Shown piece after piece: positions 1 through 11,163 of a stretch of DNA of 64,000 nucleotides (position 1 is the stretch's first letter; each line of letters begins with the position of its first letter). The translations under genes were made by a program, and so were the position numbers. The notes under the pieces were generated by a model, which did not search any database, was not told the origin of the DNA, and worked only from the letters and a program-made list of their open reading frames with translations. Source of the stretch: Paracoccus benzoatiresistens. GTDB taxonomy: Bacteria > Pseudomonadota > Alphaproteobacteria > Rhodobacterales > Rhodobacteraceae. The stretch spans positions 34,220-98,219 of the forward strand of contig NZ_JAPTYD010000011.1 in the NCBI RefSeq assembly GCF_026913015.1, written 5' to 3'.

Positions 1-2
1 GC

Positions 3-731
3 GCCCTGACCCGCGCTCAGTGGCGGGCGGTGGTGATCCTGGGGCTGTGCCAGAACGCGCTCTATCTGGGCCTCAACTGGGTCGCGATGCAGTGGATCGA
101 GGCGGGGCTGGCCTCGATCATCGCTGCCACCATGCCGCTGATCGTGGCGGCCCTGGGCTGGACCCTGATGGGCGAAAGGCTGCGGCCGCTGGGGCTTGCG
201 GGCCTGGCCTTGGGGTTGGCGGGGGTGGCGATCATCATGGGCGCGCGCCTGCAAGGCGGGGGCAGCAACCTGACGGGCATCCTGATGTGCTTTGCGGCCG
301 CCCTGGCGCTGGCCGTCGCCACGCTGACGGTGCGCGGCGCAAGTTCGGGCGGCAACGTGATGATGATCGTGGGCCTGCAGATGCTGGTCGGCGCCGCGAC
401 GCTGTGGATCGTCGCGCCCGTGCTCGAGGACTGGCAGGTCACCCTGAATTCCCGCCTGATCGCGGCCTTTCTTTACACCGTGATCGTGCCGGGGCTGGTG
501 GCCACCTGGGTCTGGTTCAAGCTGGTGGGCCGGATCGGCGCGGTCCGGGCCGCCACCTTTCATTTTCTGACGCCCTTCTTCGGCGTCGCCACCGGCGCGG
601 CTCTGCTGGGCGAACAGCTGGCCGCGGGCGACGTGATCGGCGTCGGCGTCATCATGGCGGGCATCCTGGCGGTGCAGCTGTCCAAGGCGCCCGCCCCGGT
701 CGCGCCGATCCGGCGCGCGCCGCCGGCCTAG
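3..731 (+). CDS. EamA/DMT-superfamily membrane transporter, 5' end cut off by the window
   Basis: The open frame runs without a stop from the first complete codon (base 3), so the real start lies upstream and 242 residues are visible. The protein is almost entirely hydrophobic segments with short loops, in the two-fold repeated pattern of the drug/metabolite transporter (EamA) family. A glycine- and alanine-rich central helix and a C-terminal half containing a TFHFLTP-like stretch fit that family. Full-length members have about 290-300 residues, so some 50-60 are missing. The substrate cannot be told from sequence; metabolite or amino-acid efflux is common in the family. Its stop codon overlaps the stop of the convergent gene on the other strand. 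Confidence 0.85.
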   Translation, partial: ALTRAQWRAVVILGLCQNALYLGLNWVAMQWIEAGLASIIAATMPLIVAALGWTLMGERLRPLGLAGLALGLAGVAIIMGARLQGGGSNLTGILMCFAAALALAVATLTVRGASSGGNVMMIVGLQMLVGAATLWIVAPVLEDWQVTLNSRLIAAFLYTVIVPGLVATWVWFKLVGRIGAVRAATFHFLTPFFGVATGAALLGEQLAAGDVIGVGVIMAGILAVQLSKAPAPVAPIRRAPPA

Positions 732-1300
732 TCCTTGGGCATCCTTTCTCCGCAGCGCGCCACCCAGTCCTTGACGGTTGGGGTCACCGGCATCCCCTCG
801 CCAAAGAACAGGAAGGGCGAGGCGCAGAGCAGGTCGGCCGCCGAGAAATGCTGTCCCAGCAGGAAGGGTTCCTCCGCCAGCGCCTCCTCCAGCCGCTGCA
901 GCATGGTGCCGTGATCGCGGAAGGTCGCCTGCAGGGCGGGGTGCTCGATCTTCAGGTAATGCAGCAGCGTCACGGGCTCGATCACGCCCTGGTAATAGAA
1001 CAGCCAGGACAGATAGGCGCCACGCTGCGGGTGGCCCACCGGGCGGCCAAGGCCGCATTCCGGAAAGCGGTCGGTCAGATAGGCGATGATCGCGCCGCGC
1101 TCGCGGACATGGTCGTGGCCCGCGACCAGATAGGGCACCTTGCCCTCGGGGTGGGGGTTCCTCGGATCGACGCTGCCGCTGCCGTCCTGGCGCGGGATCG
1201 TGACCGTAGTGATTTCCACCTTGTCGCGAATGTCCATCAGGTCGATCAGCGTGACGATGCTGTCCGAGCGGCTTTGCGGGGCGTGATAAAGCGTCAGCAT
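728..1300 (-). CDS. Glutathione S-transferase family protein
   Basis: This 190-residue protein starts MLTLYHAPQSRS, a thioredoxin-like N-terminal fold with the conserved early Ser/Arg region of glutathione transferases. It continues through the substrate-binding KVPYL motif (cis-Pro, near residues 54-58) and ends in an all-helical C-terminal domain with the N-capping-box style FSAADLL segment. It is slightly shorter than the usual 200-220 residues but looks complete. It probably acts in the cytosol in detoxification or as a glutathione-dependent reductase; the substrate is unknown. It is divergent from a WYL regulator only 63 bp away, which suggests, without proving, shared control. Confidence 0.85.
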   Translation of the reverse strand: MLTLYHAPQSRSDSIVTLIDLMDIRDKVEITTVTIPRQDGSGSVDPRNPHPEGKVPYLVAGHDHVRERGAIIAYLTDRFPECGLGRPVGHPQRGAYLSWLFYYQGVIEPVTLLHYLKIEHPALQATFRDHGTMLQRLEEALAEEPFLLGQHFSAADLLCASPFLFFGEGMPVTPTVKDWVARCGERMPKD

Positions 1301-1363
1301 GGGCTTGTCTCCGTTGCGTGTCCGGCCACAGGATAGCGGGCAGTCCTGACAGAAGATGACAGC

Positions 1364-2068
1364 ATGGCCCGAACCGACCGCCTGATGCGCCTGATGACCG
1401 CATTGCGCCGCCTGCCGGCCCCCGTCACTGCCGCGCGCCTGGCGCCCGAGACCGGCGTGTCACCGCGCCAGCTTTACCGCGACATCGCCACCCTGCGGGC
1501 GGGCGGGGCGCTGATCGACGGCGAGGCGGGCCTCGGCTATACCCTGACCGAGGATCCGGCCCTGCCGCCGCAGAGCTTTTCCCGGTTGGAGATCGAGGCC
1601 CTGCGCCTGGCCGTGGAATCGCTGGCCGGGATCGGCGACGAGGATCTGGTGCATGCCGGGCGCGATGCCCTGGCGCGGATCGTGGCGACGCTGCCGGAAC
1701 GCCAGGCGCGCCAGGCCATGCACGCGATCACCCGGTGCTTTCTGCAAACCCCCGACAGGCCCGAGCCGAGCGTCGATCTGGCGCTGATCCGCGCGGCCTG
1801 CTGGGACGAACAGGCGGTGCTGATCGACTATACCGACCTGAACGGCCAGCCGACCCGAAGGGTGATCTGGCCCCTGGGCTTGTCCTATTCCGACCAGTCG
1901 CTGATGCTGCTTGCGCATTGCCGGCTGCGCATGGATTACCGGGTCTTTCACGTGAACCGCATCGCCATGGCAAGCCCGACGGGCGACAGCTTCCGTCCCC
2001 GCCGCGTGGCGCTGGTCCGCGACTATGCGCAGCGGCGCCGGGAACAGGGCGCGGGTCCGGGACGTTGA
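1364..2068 (+). CDS. YafY/DeoR-like transcriptional regulator (HTH plus WYL domain)
   Basis: 234 residues. The first about 60 form a winged helix-turn-helix (ARTDRLMRLMTALRR, then an SPRQLYRDIATLR recognition helix), typical of the HTH_11/YafY group. The C-terminal half carries a WYL-type ligand-sensing module (VLIDYTDLNGQPTRRVIWPLG). Such regulators are usually repressors that respond to small molecules or nucleic acids. The gene is divergent from the glutathione-transferase gene, its most likely local target. ATG at 1364 follows a short purine-rich stretch. Confidence 0.85.
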   Translation: MARTDRLMRLMTALRRLPAPVTAARLAPETGVSPRQLYRDIATLRAGGALIDGEAGLGYTLTEDPALPPQSFSRLEIEALRLAVESLAGIGDEDLVHAGRDALARIVATLPERQARQAMHAITRCFLQTPDRPEPSVDLALIRAACWDEQAVLIDYTDLNGQPTRRVIWPLGLSYSDQSLMLLAHCRLRMDYRVFHVNRIAMASPTGDSFRPRRVALVRDYAQRRREQGAGPGR

Positions 2069-2078
2069 TTTTCATGGA

Positions 2079-3092
2079 ATGTTCACCATCTTCAAGCCCA
2101 TGCGCGCCGATCAGATCCTGCACCCGACCGACGCCGGGCTTTACTGTCCCCCCGGTGATTTCTACATCGACCCGATCCGCCCGGTGCCCCGCGCGCTGAT
2201 CACCCATGGGCATGGCGACCACGCCCGGTCGGGGCATGGCGCGGTCATGGCCACCCGCCAGACGCTGGAGATCATGGCGATCCGCTATGGTGAGGATTTC
2301 GCGGGCCAGCGGCAGGTGGCGGATGGCCCGGTCCGCATCGGCGACACGACCGTCAGCTTTCATCCGGCCGGCCATATCCTGGGATCGGCGCAGATCGCGG
2401 TGCAGCCCGACCATGGCCCGAAGATCGTCGTCTCGGGCGATTACTGCCGCCATCCGAACCCGGTCAGCGCGCCTTGGGAACCGGTTCCCTGCGACATCTT
2501 CGTGACCGAGGCGACCTTCGGCCTGCCGGTCTTCAGGCACCCCGACCCGGCCGGAGAGATGGTGCGCCTGCTGGCCAGCATGGCCGAATTCCCCGAACGC
2601 CATCACCTGATCGGCGCCTATGCCCTGGGAAAGGCGCAGCGGCTGATCATGCTGGCGCGGGCGGCGGGCATCGACGGCCCGATCGCCATCCACGGCGCCT
2701 TGCAGCGGCTTTGCGATTATCATGTGGAACAGGGGATCGACCTTGGCCCGCTGGTGCCCGCGACCGCCGACCAGGTCGAGGCGCAACTGGTGATCGCCCC
2801 GCCTTCGGCCTTTGCCTCGGCCTGGGTGCAGCGGTTCCGCGATCCGGTGATCGGGTTTGCCTCGGGCTGGATGGCGGTTCGCGCCCGCGCCCGGCAACGC
2901 GGGGTCGAACTGCCCCTGGTCATCAGCGACCACGTGGACTGGCCGCAGGTCACGCAGACCATCACGGAACTCGCCCCGCAGGAGGTCTGGATCACCCACG
3001 GGGCCGAGGACGGGTTGCTGCGCTGGTGCGAGTTGCAGGGCATCCCCGCCCGCCCCCTGCGGCTGGTTGGCTACGAGGACGAGCCGGAATGA
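2079..3092 (+). CDS. Ligase-associated DNA exonuclease (metallo-beta-lactamase/beta-CASP fold)
   Basis: About 337 residues. The N-terminal region has the family signature LYCPPGDFYIDP followed by the metal-binding HGHGDH motif of metallo-beta-lactamase nucleases. A second histidine-containing block (FHPAGHILGSAQI) and GDY supply further ligands. This type is the exonuclease partner of the bacterial ligase-associated DNA damage response cassette. Its stop overlaps the ligase start by four bases (ATGA). Two starts are plausible, ATG 2079 and ATG 2100; neither has a strong ribosome site, and family alignment slightly favours the shorter one. The frame extends further 5' to 2025, inside the WYL gene. 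Confidence 0.87.
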   Translation: MFTIFKPMRADQILHPTDAGLYCPPGDFYIDPIRPVPRALITHGHGDHARSGHGAVMATRQTLEIMAIRYGEDFAGQRQVADGPVRIGDTTVSFHPAGHILGSAQIAVQPDHGPKIVVSGDYCRHPNPVSAPWEPVPCDIFVTEATFGLPVFRHPDPAGEMVRLLASMAEFPERHHLIGAYALGKAQRLIMLARAAGIDGPIAIHGALQRLCDYHVEQGIDLGPLVPATADQVEAQLVIAPPSAFASAWVQRFRDPVIGFASGWMAVRARARQRGVELPLVISDHVDWPQVTQTITELAPQEVWITHGAEDGLLRWCELQGIPARPLRLVGYEDEPE

Positions 3093-4639
3093 GGGCCTTC
3101 GCGAATCTTCTGGAACGCCAGGCCTTCACGCCCGCGCGCAACGCCAAGCTGCGGCTGCTGCGGCATTACCTGGAAGCCACGCCCGACCCGGATCGCGGCT
3201 TTGCCCTGGCCGCGCTGACCGGCGATCTGAAGCTGCGCACCGTGACGCCGGGCCTTCTGCGCGGGCTGATGGTGGAACGCGTGGACGAGCAGCTTTTCGC
3301 GCTGTCCTATGACTTCGTGGGCGATCTCGCGGAAACCATCGCCCTGCTGTGGGACACCGACCGGGACGAGGATGTGCCCCTGCACCAGGCTGTGGCACTG
3401 CTGTCCGAGACGGGCAAGGCTGGCCTTCCCGCGGCCATCGCCGGGATGCTGGACCGGCTTGGCCCGTCGCAGCGGCTGGCCTTCCTGAAGCTGGCGACGG
3501 GCAACATGCGCATTGGCCTGTCCGCCCGCATGGCGCGCATGGCCCTGGCCGAGATGGGCGTCCCCGACGTGGCCCAGATCGAGGAGATCTGGCACGGGCT
3601 GACGCCGCCCTATCAGCCGCTCTTCGACTGGATCGCCGGCGGGACGCGGCCCGAACATGCGGCAAAGGCGCCGTTCCGTCCGGTGATGCTGTCCACGCCC
3701 GTCGATCTGGACCAGTTGCAGGCCTTTGATCCGGCCGACTACATCGCCGAATGGAAATGGGACGGCATCCGCGTCCAGGCCATCAACGACGGTGGCGTGC
3801 GGCGTCTGTATTCCCGGACCGGAGAAGACATCAGCGGCAGCTTCCCCGACCTGATCGAGGCGCTGGAATTCGATGGTGCTGTGGACGGCGAACTGCTGGT
3901 GCGCCGGGGCGACGACGTGGCGGTCTTCGGCGACCTGCAGAAACGCCTTGGCCGCAAGCAGGTGGGCAAGACCATTCTGGACAGCCACCCGGCCAGCCTG
4001 CGGGTCTATGACCTGATGATCTGGCAGGGCCGCGACCTGCGCGACCTGCCCCTTGTGGACCGCCGTGCTGTCCTGGAGGGCGCGGATTTCGGCAATGACC
4101 GCATCGACGTATCGCCCCTGCTGGATTTCACCACCTGGGACGATCTGGCGGCGCTGCGGGCCGAGCCCCCCGTTCCGGTGATCGAGGGGGTGATGATCAA
4201 GCGCCGCGACTCCGTCTATGTCGGCGGACGCCCGCGCGGGCCTTGGTTCAAATGGAAGCGCGACCCGCATGTGGTCGATGCCGTGCTGCTTTATGCGCAG
4301 CGCGGGCATGGCAAGCGGTCGGGCTTCTACAGCGACTTCACCTTCGGATTGTGGGACGCCGACCAGCTTGTGCCGGTGGGAAAAGCCTATTTCGGCTTCA
4401 CGGACGAGGAACTGCGCGAACTGGACCGGTTCGTCAGGAACAACACCATCGAACGCTTTGGCCCCGTGCGGTCCATCGCGCCCAAGCTGGTGCTGGAGGT
4501 TGCCTTCGAAGGCCTGAACGCCTCCGGCCGCCACAAGTCGGGCGTGGCCATGCGCTTTCCCCGCATCAGCCGCATCCGCTGGGACAAGCCGGCCGTCGAG
4601 GCCGATCACCTGTCCACGCTGAAGGCGATGATCCTGTGA
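3089..4639 (+). CDS. ATP-dependent DNA ligase of the damage-response cassette
   Basis: 516 residues, normal for the small bacterial ATP-dependent ligases. The N-terminal about 200 residues form the helical DNA-binding domain. The nucleotidyltransferase motif EWKWDGIR gives the AMP-accepting lysine at residue 223. Later motifs include an RTGEDI-like motif III region, DGEL, the EGVMIK segment and GPWFKWK, followed by an OB-fold C-terminus. It seals nicks using ATP and is distinct from the essential NAD-dependent LigA. Four-base overlaps with the exonuclease upstream and the helicase downstream imply translational coupling in one repair operon. It matches the type often annotated 'cisplatin damage response ligase'. 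Confidence 0.92.
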   Translation: MRAFANLLERQAFTPARNAKLRLLRHYLEATPDPDRGFALAALTGDLKLRTVTPGLLRGLMVERVDEQLFALSYDFVGDLAETIALLWDTDRDEDVPLHQAVALLSETGKAGLPAAIAGMLDRLGPSQRLAFLKLATGNMRIGLSARMARMALAEMGVPDVAQIEEIWHGLTPPYQPLFDWIAGGTRPEHAAKAPFRPVMLSTPVDLDQLQAFDPADYIAEWKWDGIRVQAINDGGVRRLYSRTGEDISGSFPDLIEALEFDGAVDGELLVRRGDDVAVFGDLQKRLGRKQVGKTILDSHPASLRVYDLMIWQGRDLRDLPLVDRRAVLEGADFGNDRIDVSPLLDFTTWDDLAALRAEPPVPVIEGVMIKRRDSVYVGGRPRGPWFKWKRDPHVVDAVLLYAQRGHGKRSGFYSDFTFGLWDADQLVPVGKAYFGFTDEELRELDRFVRNNTIERFGPVRSIAPKLVLEVAFEGLNASGRHKSGVAMRFPRISRIRWDKPAVEADHLSTLKAMIL

Positions 4640-7011
4640 CCCTGCCGCCCGAGTTCCAGGAGTGGTTCGCCCGCCAGGGCTGGCAGCCGCATCCGCATCA
4701 GCTTGACCTGCTGGAAGCCGATGGCGACACCCTGCTGATCGCGCCAACGGGGGGCGGCAAGACGCTGGCCGGGTTTCTGCCGTCGCTGGTCGATCTGAAG
4801 GACGGCCACAAGGGGCTGCACACGCTCTATGTCTCGCCCTTGAAGGCGCTGACGGCAGATATCGCGCGCAATCTTGCCCGCCCGGTGGCGGACCTGGACC
4901 TGCCGATCCGGGTCGAGGATCGGACCGGCGACACGCGCACTTCGCAGCGGGCGCGCCAGCGGGTGGATCCGCCGCAGATCCTGCTGACCACGCCGGAATC
5001 GCTGGCCCTGATGCTGTCCTATGAACAGGCCCCGCAGATCTTTGGCAGCCTGCGCCGGGTGGTGCTGGACGAGTTGCACGCGCTTGCGGAAAACAAGCGC
5101 GGCGACCAGTTGATGCTGTGCCTGGCGCGGCTGCGGACGCTGGCTCCGGGCGTGGCCACCACGGGCCTGTCCGCCACCGTCGAGGATCCGGCCGCCCTGG
5201 CCGGCTTCATGGGCGGCGCCCGGATCATCCAGGCCGATCCCGGCCCCGAGCCCGACATCGCCATGCTGGCGACCGCCCGCCCCGCGCCCTGGTCGGGCGG
5301 CGGAGGTCATTACGCCATCCCCGAGGTTCTTGCCGAGATCAAACAGGCCCGCACCACCATCATCTTCATCAATACCCGCGCCCAGGCCGAACTGTTCTTC
5401 CAGGCGCTCTGGGCCGCCAATGACGACAACCTGCCCATCGGGCTGCACCACGGCAGCCTGGCCCGCGAAGCCCGCCAGCGGGTCGAGGCGGCGATGGCGG
5501 CGGGCGAGTTGCGCGCCGTGGTGGCGACGGGCAGCCTGGATCTGGGGATCGACTGGGGCTCGGTGGATCTGGTGATCCAGATCGGTGCGCCCAAGAACGT
5601 CAAGCGGCTGGTCCAGCGGATCGGGCGGGCGAACCACCGCTACAACGCCCCTTCCCGCGCGCGCATCGTGCCCGCCAACCGCTTCGAGGTGATCGAATGC
5701 GTGGCCGCCCTTGAAGCCGTCCATGAACACGACCTTGACGGCGAGCCGCGCGGCCCCGGACCCCTGGACGTGCTCTGCCAGCATATCCTGCTGACCGCCT
5801 GCGCCGGTCCTTTCGACGCGGACGCGCTGTTCGCCGAAGTGCGGACCGCCGGACCCTATCGCGGCCTGACGCGCGCACAGTTCGACGATTGCCTGGATTT
5901 CGCGGCGACCGGCGGCTATGCGCTTCGGGCCTATGACCGCTGGCAGCGGCTGATGCTGCGGGACGGATTGTGGCGGCTTCGAGACCCCCGTGCGGTGCGC
6001 GAGCTGCGCATGAACGTGGGCACCATTGTCGAGGCCGAGATGCTGAAGGTCCGCCTGCGCGGCCGCGGCGGCAACCTGCTGGGCGAGGTCGAGGAAGGTT
6101 TCGCGGCCACCCTGGTGCCGGGCGACACCTTCCTGATCGGCGGCCAGACCGTGCGATACGACGCCATGCGCGAAATGACGGTCGAGGTCACGAGGCAGCC
6201 GACGCGCAAGCCCCGGATCGCGGTCTATTCGGGGCTGAAGCTGGCGACCTCGACCCAGCTTTCGCATCGGGTGCAGGCGCTGGTCGGCGATCCCGCGCGC
6301 CATTGGGTGCTGCCCCGCGATACCGCCGACTGGCTGGCGCTTCAGGCCCGGATCAGCACCCTGCCGCAGCCCGGGGTGCTGCTGAGCGAAACCTTCCCGC
6401 ATCGCGGCCAGTGGCATTTCGCGCTTTACGGCTTTGCCGGGCGTCATGCCCTGCAGACGCTTGGCCTTCTGATGACCAAGACGATGGAGGATGCGGGGCT
6501 TGGCCCCCTGGGCTTCCTGGCCACCGACTATGCCCTCTGGATCTGGTCGCTGGATCCCGTGACCGATCCCGGACCCTTGCTGGATCGCGGCAGCTTGCGC
6601 GCGGGTCTGGGCGACTGGCTGGCGGGCAATGCCGTAATGAAGCGGACCTTCCGCAATGTCGCGATCATCGCCGGGCTGATCCAGCGCAACATGCCGGGGG
6701 GCCGGAAGTCGGGCAAGCAGGCGACCTTTTCCAGCGACATCCTTTACGATACCTTGCGCCGCTACGACCCCGACCACCTGCTGCTGCGCGTCACCGCCGA
6801 GGAGGCGCGCCGGGGCCTTGTCGATTTCGACCGGATCGAGGAGATGCTGGACCATTCCCCCCACCACGACCACCGGATGCTGGACCGCGTGACGCCGCTG
6901 GCCGCACCCCTGCTGCTGGAATTCGGCCGCGTCCCGATCGCGGGCCAGGGCCGCGAGCGCCTCGCCGAGGCCGAGGCCGCCGCCCTCATGGCCGAGGCGG
7001 GCCTGACGTGA
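4636..7011 (+). CDS. Ligase-associated Lhr-like DEXH-box helicase
   Basis: 791 residues from a GTG start that overlaps the ligase stop (GTGA). Superfamily 2 motifs are clear: Walker A APTGGGKT at about 36-43, DELH as motif II, SATV as motif III, and QRIGRANHR as motif VI. A long C-terminal region follows, as in the Lhr core family. The presumed role is ATP-driven 3'-5' translocation on single-stranded DNA during repair with the neighbouring exonuclease and ligase. The frame is open far upstream inside the ligase gene, but homology begins at this GTG. It is downstream-coupled to the phosphoesterase by another GTGA overlap. Confidence 0.92.
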   Translation: MTLPPEFQEWFARQGWQPHPHQLDLLEADGDTLLIAPTGGGKTLAGFLPSLVDLKDGHKGLHTLYVSPLKALTADIARNLARPVADLDLPIRVEDRTGDTRTSQRARQRVDPPQILLTTPESLALMLSYEQAPQIFGSLRRVVLDELHALAENKRGDQLMLCLARLRTLAPGVATTGLSATVEDPAALAGFMGGARIIQADPGPEPDIAMLATARPAPWSGGGGHYAIPEVLAEIKQARTTIIFINTRAQAELFFQALWAANDDNLPIGLHHGSLAREARQRVEAAMAAGELRAVVATGSLDLGIDWGSVDLVIQIGAPKNVKRLVQRIGRANHRYNAPSRARIVPANRFEVIECVAALEAVHEHDLDGEPRGPGPLDVLCQHILLTACAGPFDADALFAEVRTAGPYRGLTRAQFDDCLDFAATGGYALRAYDRWQRLMLRDGLWRLRDPRAVRELRMNVGTIVEAEMLKVRLRGRGGNLLGEVEEGFAATLVPGDTFLIGGQTVRYDAMREMTVEVTRQPTRKPRIAVYSGLKLATSTQLSHRVQALVGDPARHWVLPRDTADWLALQARISTLPQPGVLLSETFPHRGQWHFALYGFAGRHALQTLGLLMTKTMEDAGLGPLGFLATDYALWIWSLDPVTDPGPLLDRGSLRAGLGDWLAGNAVMKRTFRNVAIIAGLIQRNMPGGRKSGKQATFSSDILYDTLRRYDPDHLLLRVTAEEARRGLVDFDRIEEMLDHSPHHDHRMLDRVTPLAAPLLLEFGRVPIAGQGRERLAEAEAAALMAEAGLT

Positions 7012-7676
7012 CCCATGCCTTCGACTTCGCGGGCCATGCGCTGGAGGCGCGGCCCTCCGGGGCGCTTTATTGGCCGGAACGCCGCTGGCTGGTCGTGGCC
7101 GACCTGCACCTGGGCAAGTCCGAGCGCATGGCCCGGCGCGGCGGATCGCTGTTGCCGCCCTACGAGGTTCTGGCGACGCTGGACCGGCTGGAGGCCGAGA
7201 TCGTGGCGACCGATCCCGCCGCCGTTGTCAGCCTGGGCGACGGCTTCGACGACGATGCCGCGGCCCTGGCGCTGCCCGACATGCTTTGCGACCGGCTGCG
7301 CGGCATGGCCTGGGGGCGGCGCTGGATCTGGGTCAGCGGCAACCACGACCCGGCCCCCGTCTGTCCGCGCCTGCCGGGCGAGACAGTGGACGAACTGACC
7401 AACGGACTGGTCCTGCGCCACCAGGCGGGGCAGGGGCCGGATGTGTCCGGCCATTTCCACCCTTGTGTCCGGCTGGCGGGCGACCGGCGGCGCTGCTTCC
7501 TGGTCGGGCGCGACCACCTGATCCTGCCGGCCTTCGGGGCCTATACGGGCGGGCTTGCCATCGACAGTCCCGCCCTGTCGGCGCTGGTGCAGCAGGGCCT
7601 GGCCATTGCCTGCGGGGGCAGCCGCGCGCTTCCCTTGCCGGTGGGGGCCGTGCGCCAATCGGGGCGGCGGGCATGA
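7008..7676 (+). CDS. pdeM: Ligase-associated DNA damage response phosphoesterase PdeM
   Basis: 222 residues starting at GTG 7008 within a GTGA overlap with the helicase. It is a calcineurin-like metallophosphoesterase: DLHLGKSERM (D-x-H), a GDGFDD metal site, the catalytic GNHD, and a C-terminal GHFHP. Small phosphoesterases of this type are the fourth member of the ligase-associated repair cassette; its exact substrate is unsettled. The gene closes the operon. The stop codon touches the A-rich side of a terminator serving the opposite strand. Confidence 0.88.
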   Translation: MTHAFDFAGHALEARPSGALYWPERRWLVVADLHLGKSERMARRGGSLLPPYEVLATLDRLEAEIVATDPAAVVSLGDGFDDDAAALALPDMLCDRLRGMAWGRRWIWVSGNHDPAPVCPRLPGETVDELTNGLVLRHQAGQGPDVSGHFHPCVRLAGDRRRCFLVGRDHLILPAFGAYTGGLAIDSPALSALVQQGLAIACGGSRALPLPVGAVRQSGRRA

Positions 7677-7704
7677 AAAAGGCCGGGTCGCTGCGCGCCC
7701 GGCC
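7676..7704 (-). terminator. Rho-independent terminator of the outer-membrane protein gene
   Basis: On the minus strand a 7-bp GC stem (GGCCGGG with CCCGGCC, arms 7681-7687 and 7698-7704, 10-base loop) is followed immediately by five T residues (7680-7676). It lies 24 bp past the stop of the outer-membrane gene, so it fits a terminator for that gene. It also touches the pdeM stop codon from the other side. Confidence 0.75.
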
Positions 7705-7727
7705 CCTGCATTCTTTGGCCATCGGCC

Positions 7728-8471
7728 TCAGAAGCTGAAGTTCACGCCCAGCTTGACATGGTGATGCTCGGGTGTAGCGCGGCTGACGAGGCTGTTGGCG
7801 CCCTCTCCGAATTCGACATCGGTCTTGCCGAAATTGCGATACTGCCATTCGGCGAAAACCGACAGGTTGTCGCGCACCTTGCGTTCGACGCCTAGGCCCA
7901 GCGTATAGCCGGTCTCGTCGTAATTCACGGACTCGGACCCGGCCACCGTTTCCAGATCATAGTCGAAATCGCCGTAAACCGCACCCGCCGTGCCATAAAC
8001 CAGCGTTTGCGGGTTCACGGCATAGCCCGTCTTGAACTGCAAGCCCACGGCATAGTTGAGCGAGGATTCAAGCTCGGCCTCTGTCCCGACCAGAGGGAAG
8101 CTGTCGCTGCCATCCACGCTGCCGCCCTCGACCCACAACTCGGGGCCGAAGACCCAGTTGTCGCGCTGCCAGCGATAGCCCGCATGAAGGCCCGCGGTCA
8201 CGCCCTTGAGGTTGGCTTCGCCCAGATCGCTGTTCCGCTGGATCAGGGTATCGCCACGGTAAAGGTCAAGCCCGATCTCATCGTCGCCGGCAAAGGCATA
8301 GCCGATCGATCCGCCGGCATAGCCGCCGGCCCAATCGCCGACCGGCTCGACGGGGACGACGGGGGCAACAACAGGTTCGGCTACGGGGGCGACATAGCCG
8401 CCCGCCGATGCCGTCGAGGCAACAACAACAGCACCAAGCACACAGGTCGCAAACCGCGAGATGTGACGCAT
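7728..8471 (-). CDS. Outer-membrane beta-barrel protein
   Basis: 247 residues. The start ATG 8471 is preceded by AAGGAG at ideal spacing, and the product begins with a classic signal peptide (MRHISRFATCVLGAVVVAS, cleavage after ASA near residue 23). A Val/Pro/Ala-rich linker follows (about 28-45), then an OmpA/Omp25-like eight-stranded barrel pattern of alternating residues (GGYAGGSIGYAF near its start). It ends in VNFSF, with the C-terminal aromatic residue recognised by the BAM complex. The frame continues upstream of this start but without signal-peptide logic. The function is probably structural or a porin-like surface protein; no specific substrate can be inferred. Confidence 0.85.
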   Translation of the reverse strand: MRHISRFATCVLGAVVVASTASAGGYVAPVAEPVVAPVVPVEPVGDWAGGYAGGSIGYAFAGDDEIGLDLYRGDTLIQRNSDLGEANLKGVTAGLHAGYRWQRDNWVFGPELWVEGGSVDGSDSFPLVGTEAELESSLNYAVGLQFKTGYAVNPQTLVYGTAGAVYGDFDYDLETVAGSESVNYDETGYTLGLGVERKVRDNLSVFAEWQYRNFGKTDVEFGEGANSLVSRATPEHHHVKLGVNFSF

Positions 8472-8630
8472 GACAGACTCCTTGAATAAAGAGCAGGCAA
8501 TCGCGCTGCGAATCGCCATGAATTTCCCCGGGATAGCCAAAAACCGTTCTTGCGGCAATCGTTCTTGTCCGATGTTTCGCCGCAAGGCCCGCCTTGGGCC
8601 CCGGACGAGACAGATCTGCCACAGGTTGAA

Positions 8631-11123
<2,493 letters not shown>

Positions 11124-11163
11124 TCACGGGAAAGGCGGGGTTTTTCCACGATTTTGGCAGGGT

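Noticed and set aside
20..1336. A 438-residue open frame across the first two genes
   Set aside because: It is an alternate frame of the transporter and antisense to the glutathione-transferase gene. It is very rich in Arg, Gly and Asp with no domain, as shadow frames in GC-rich DNA usually are.
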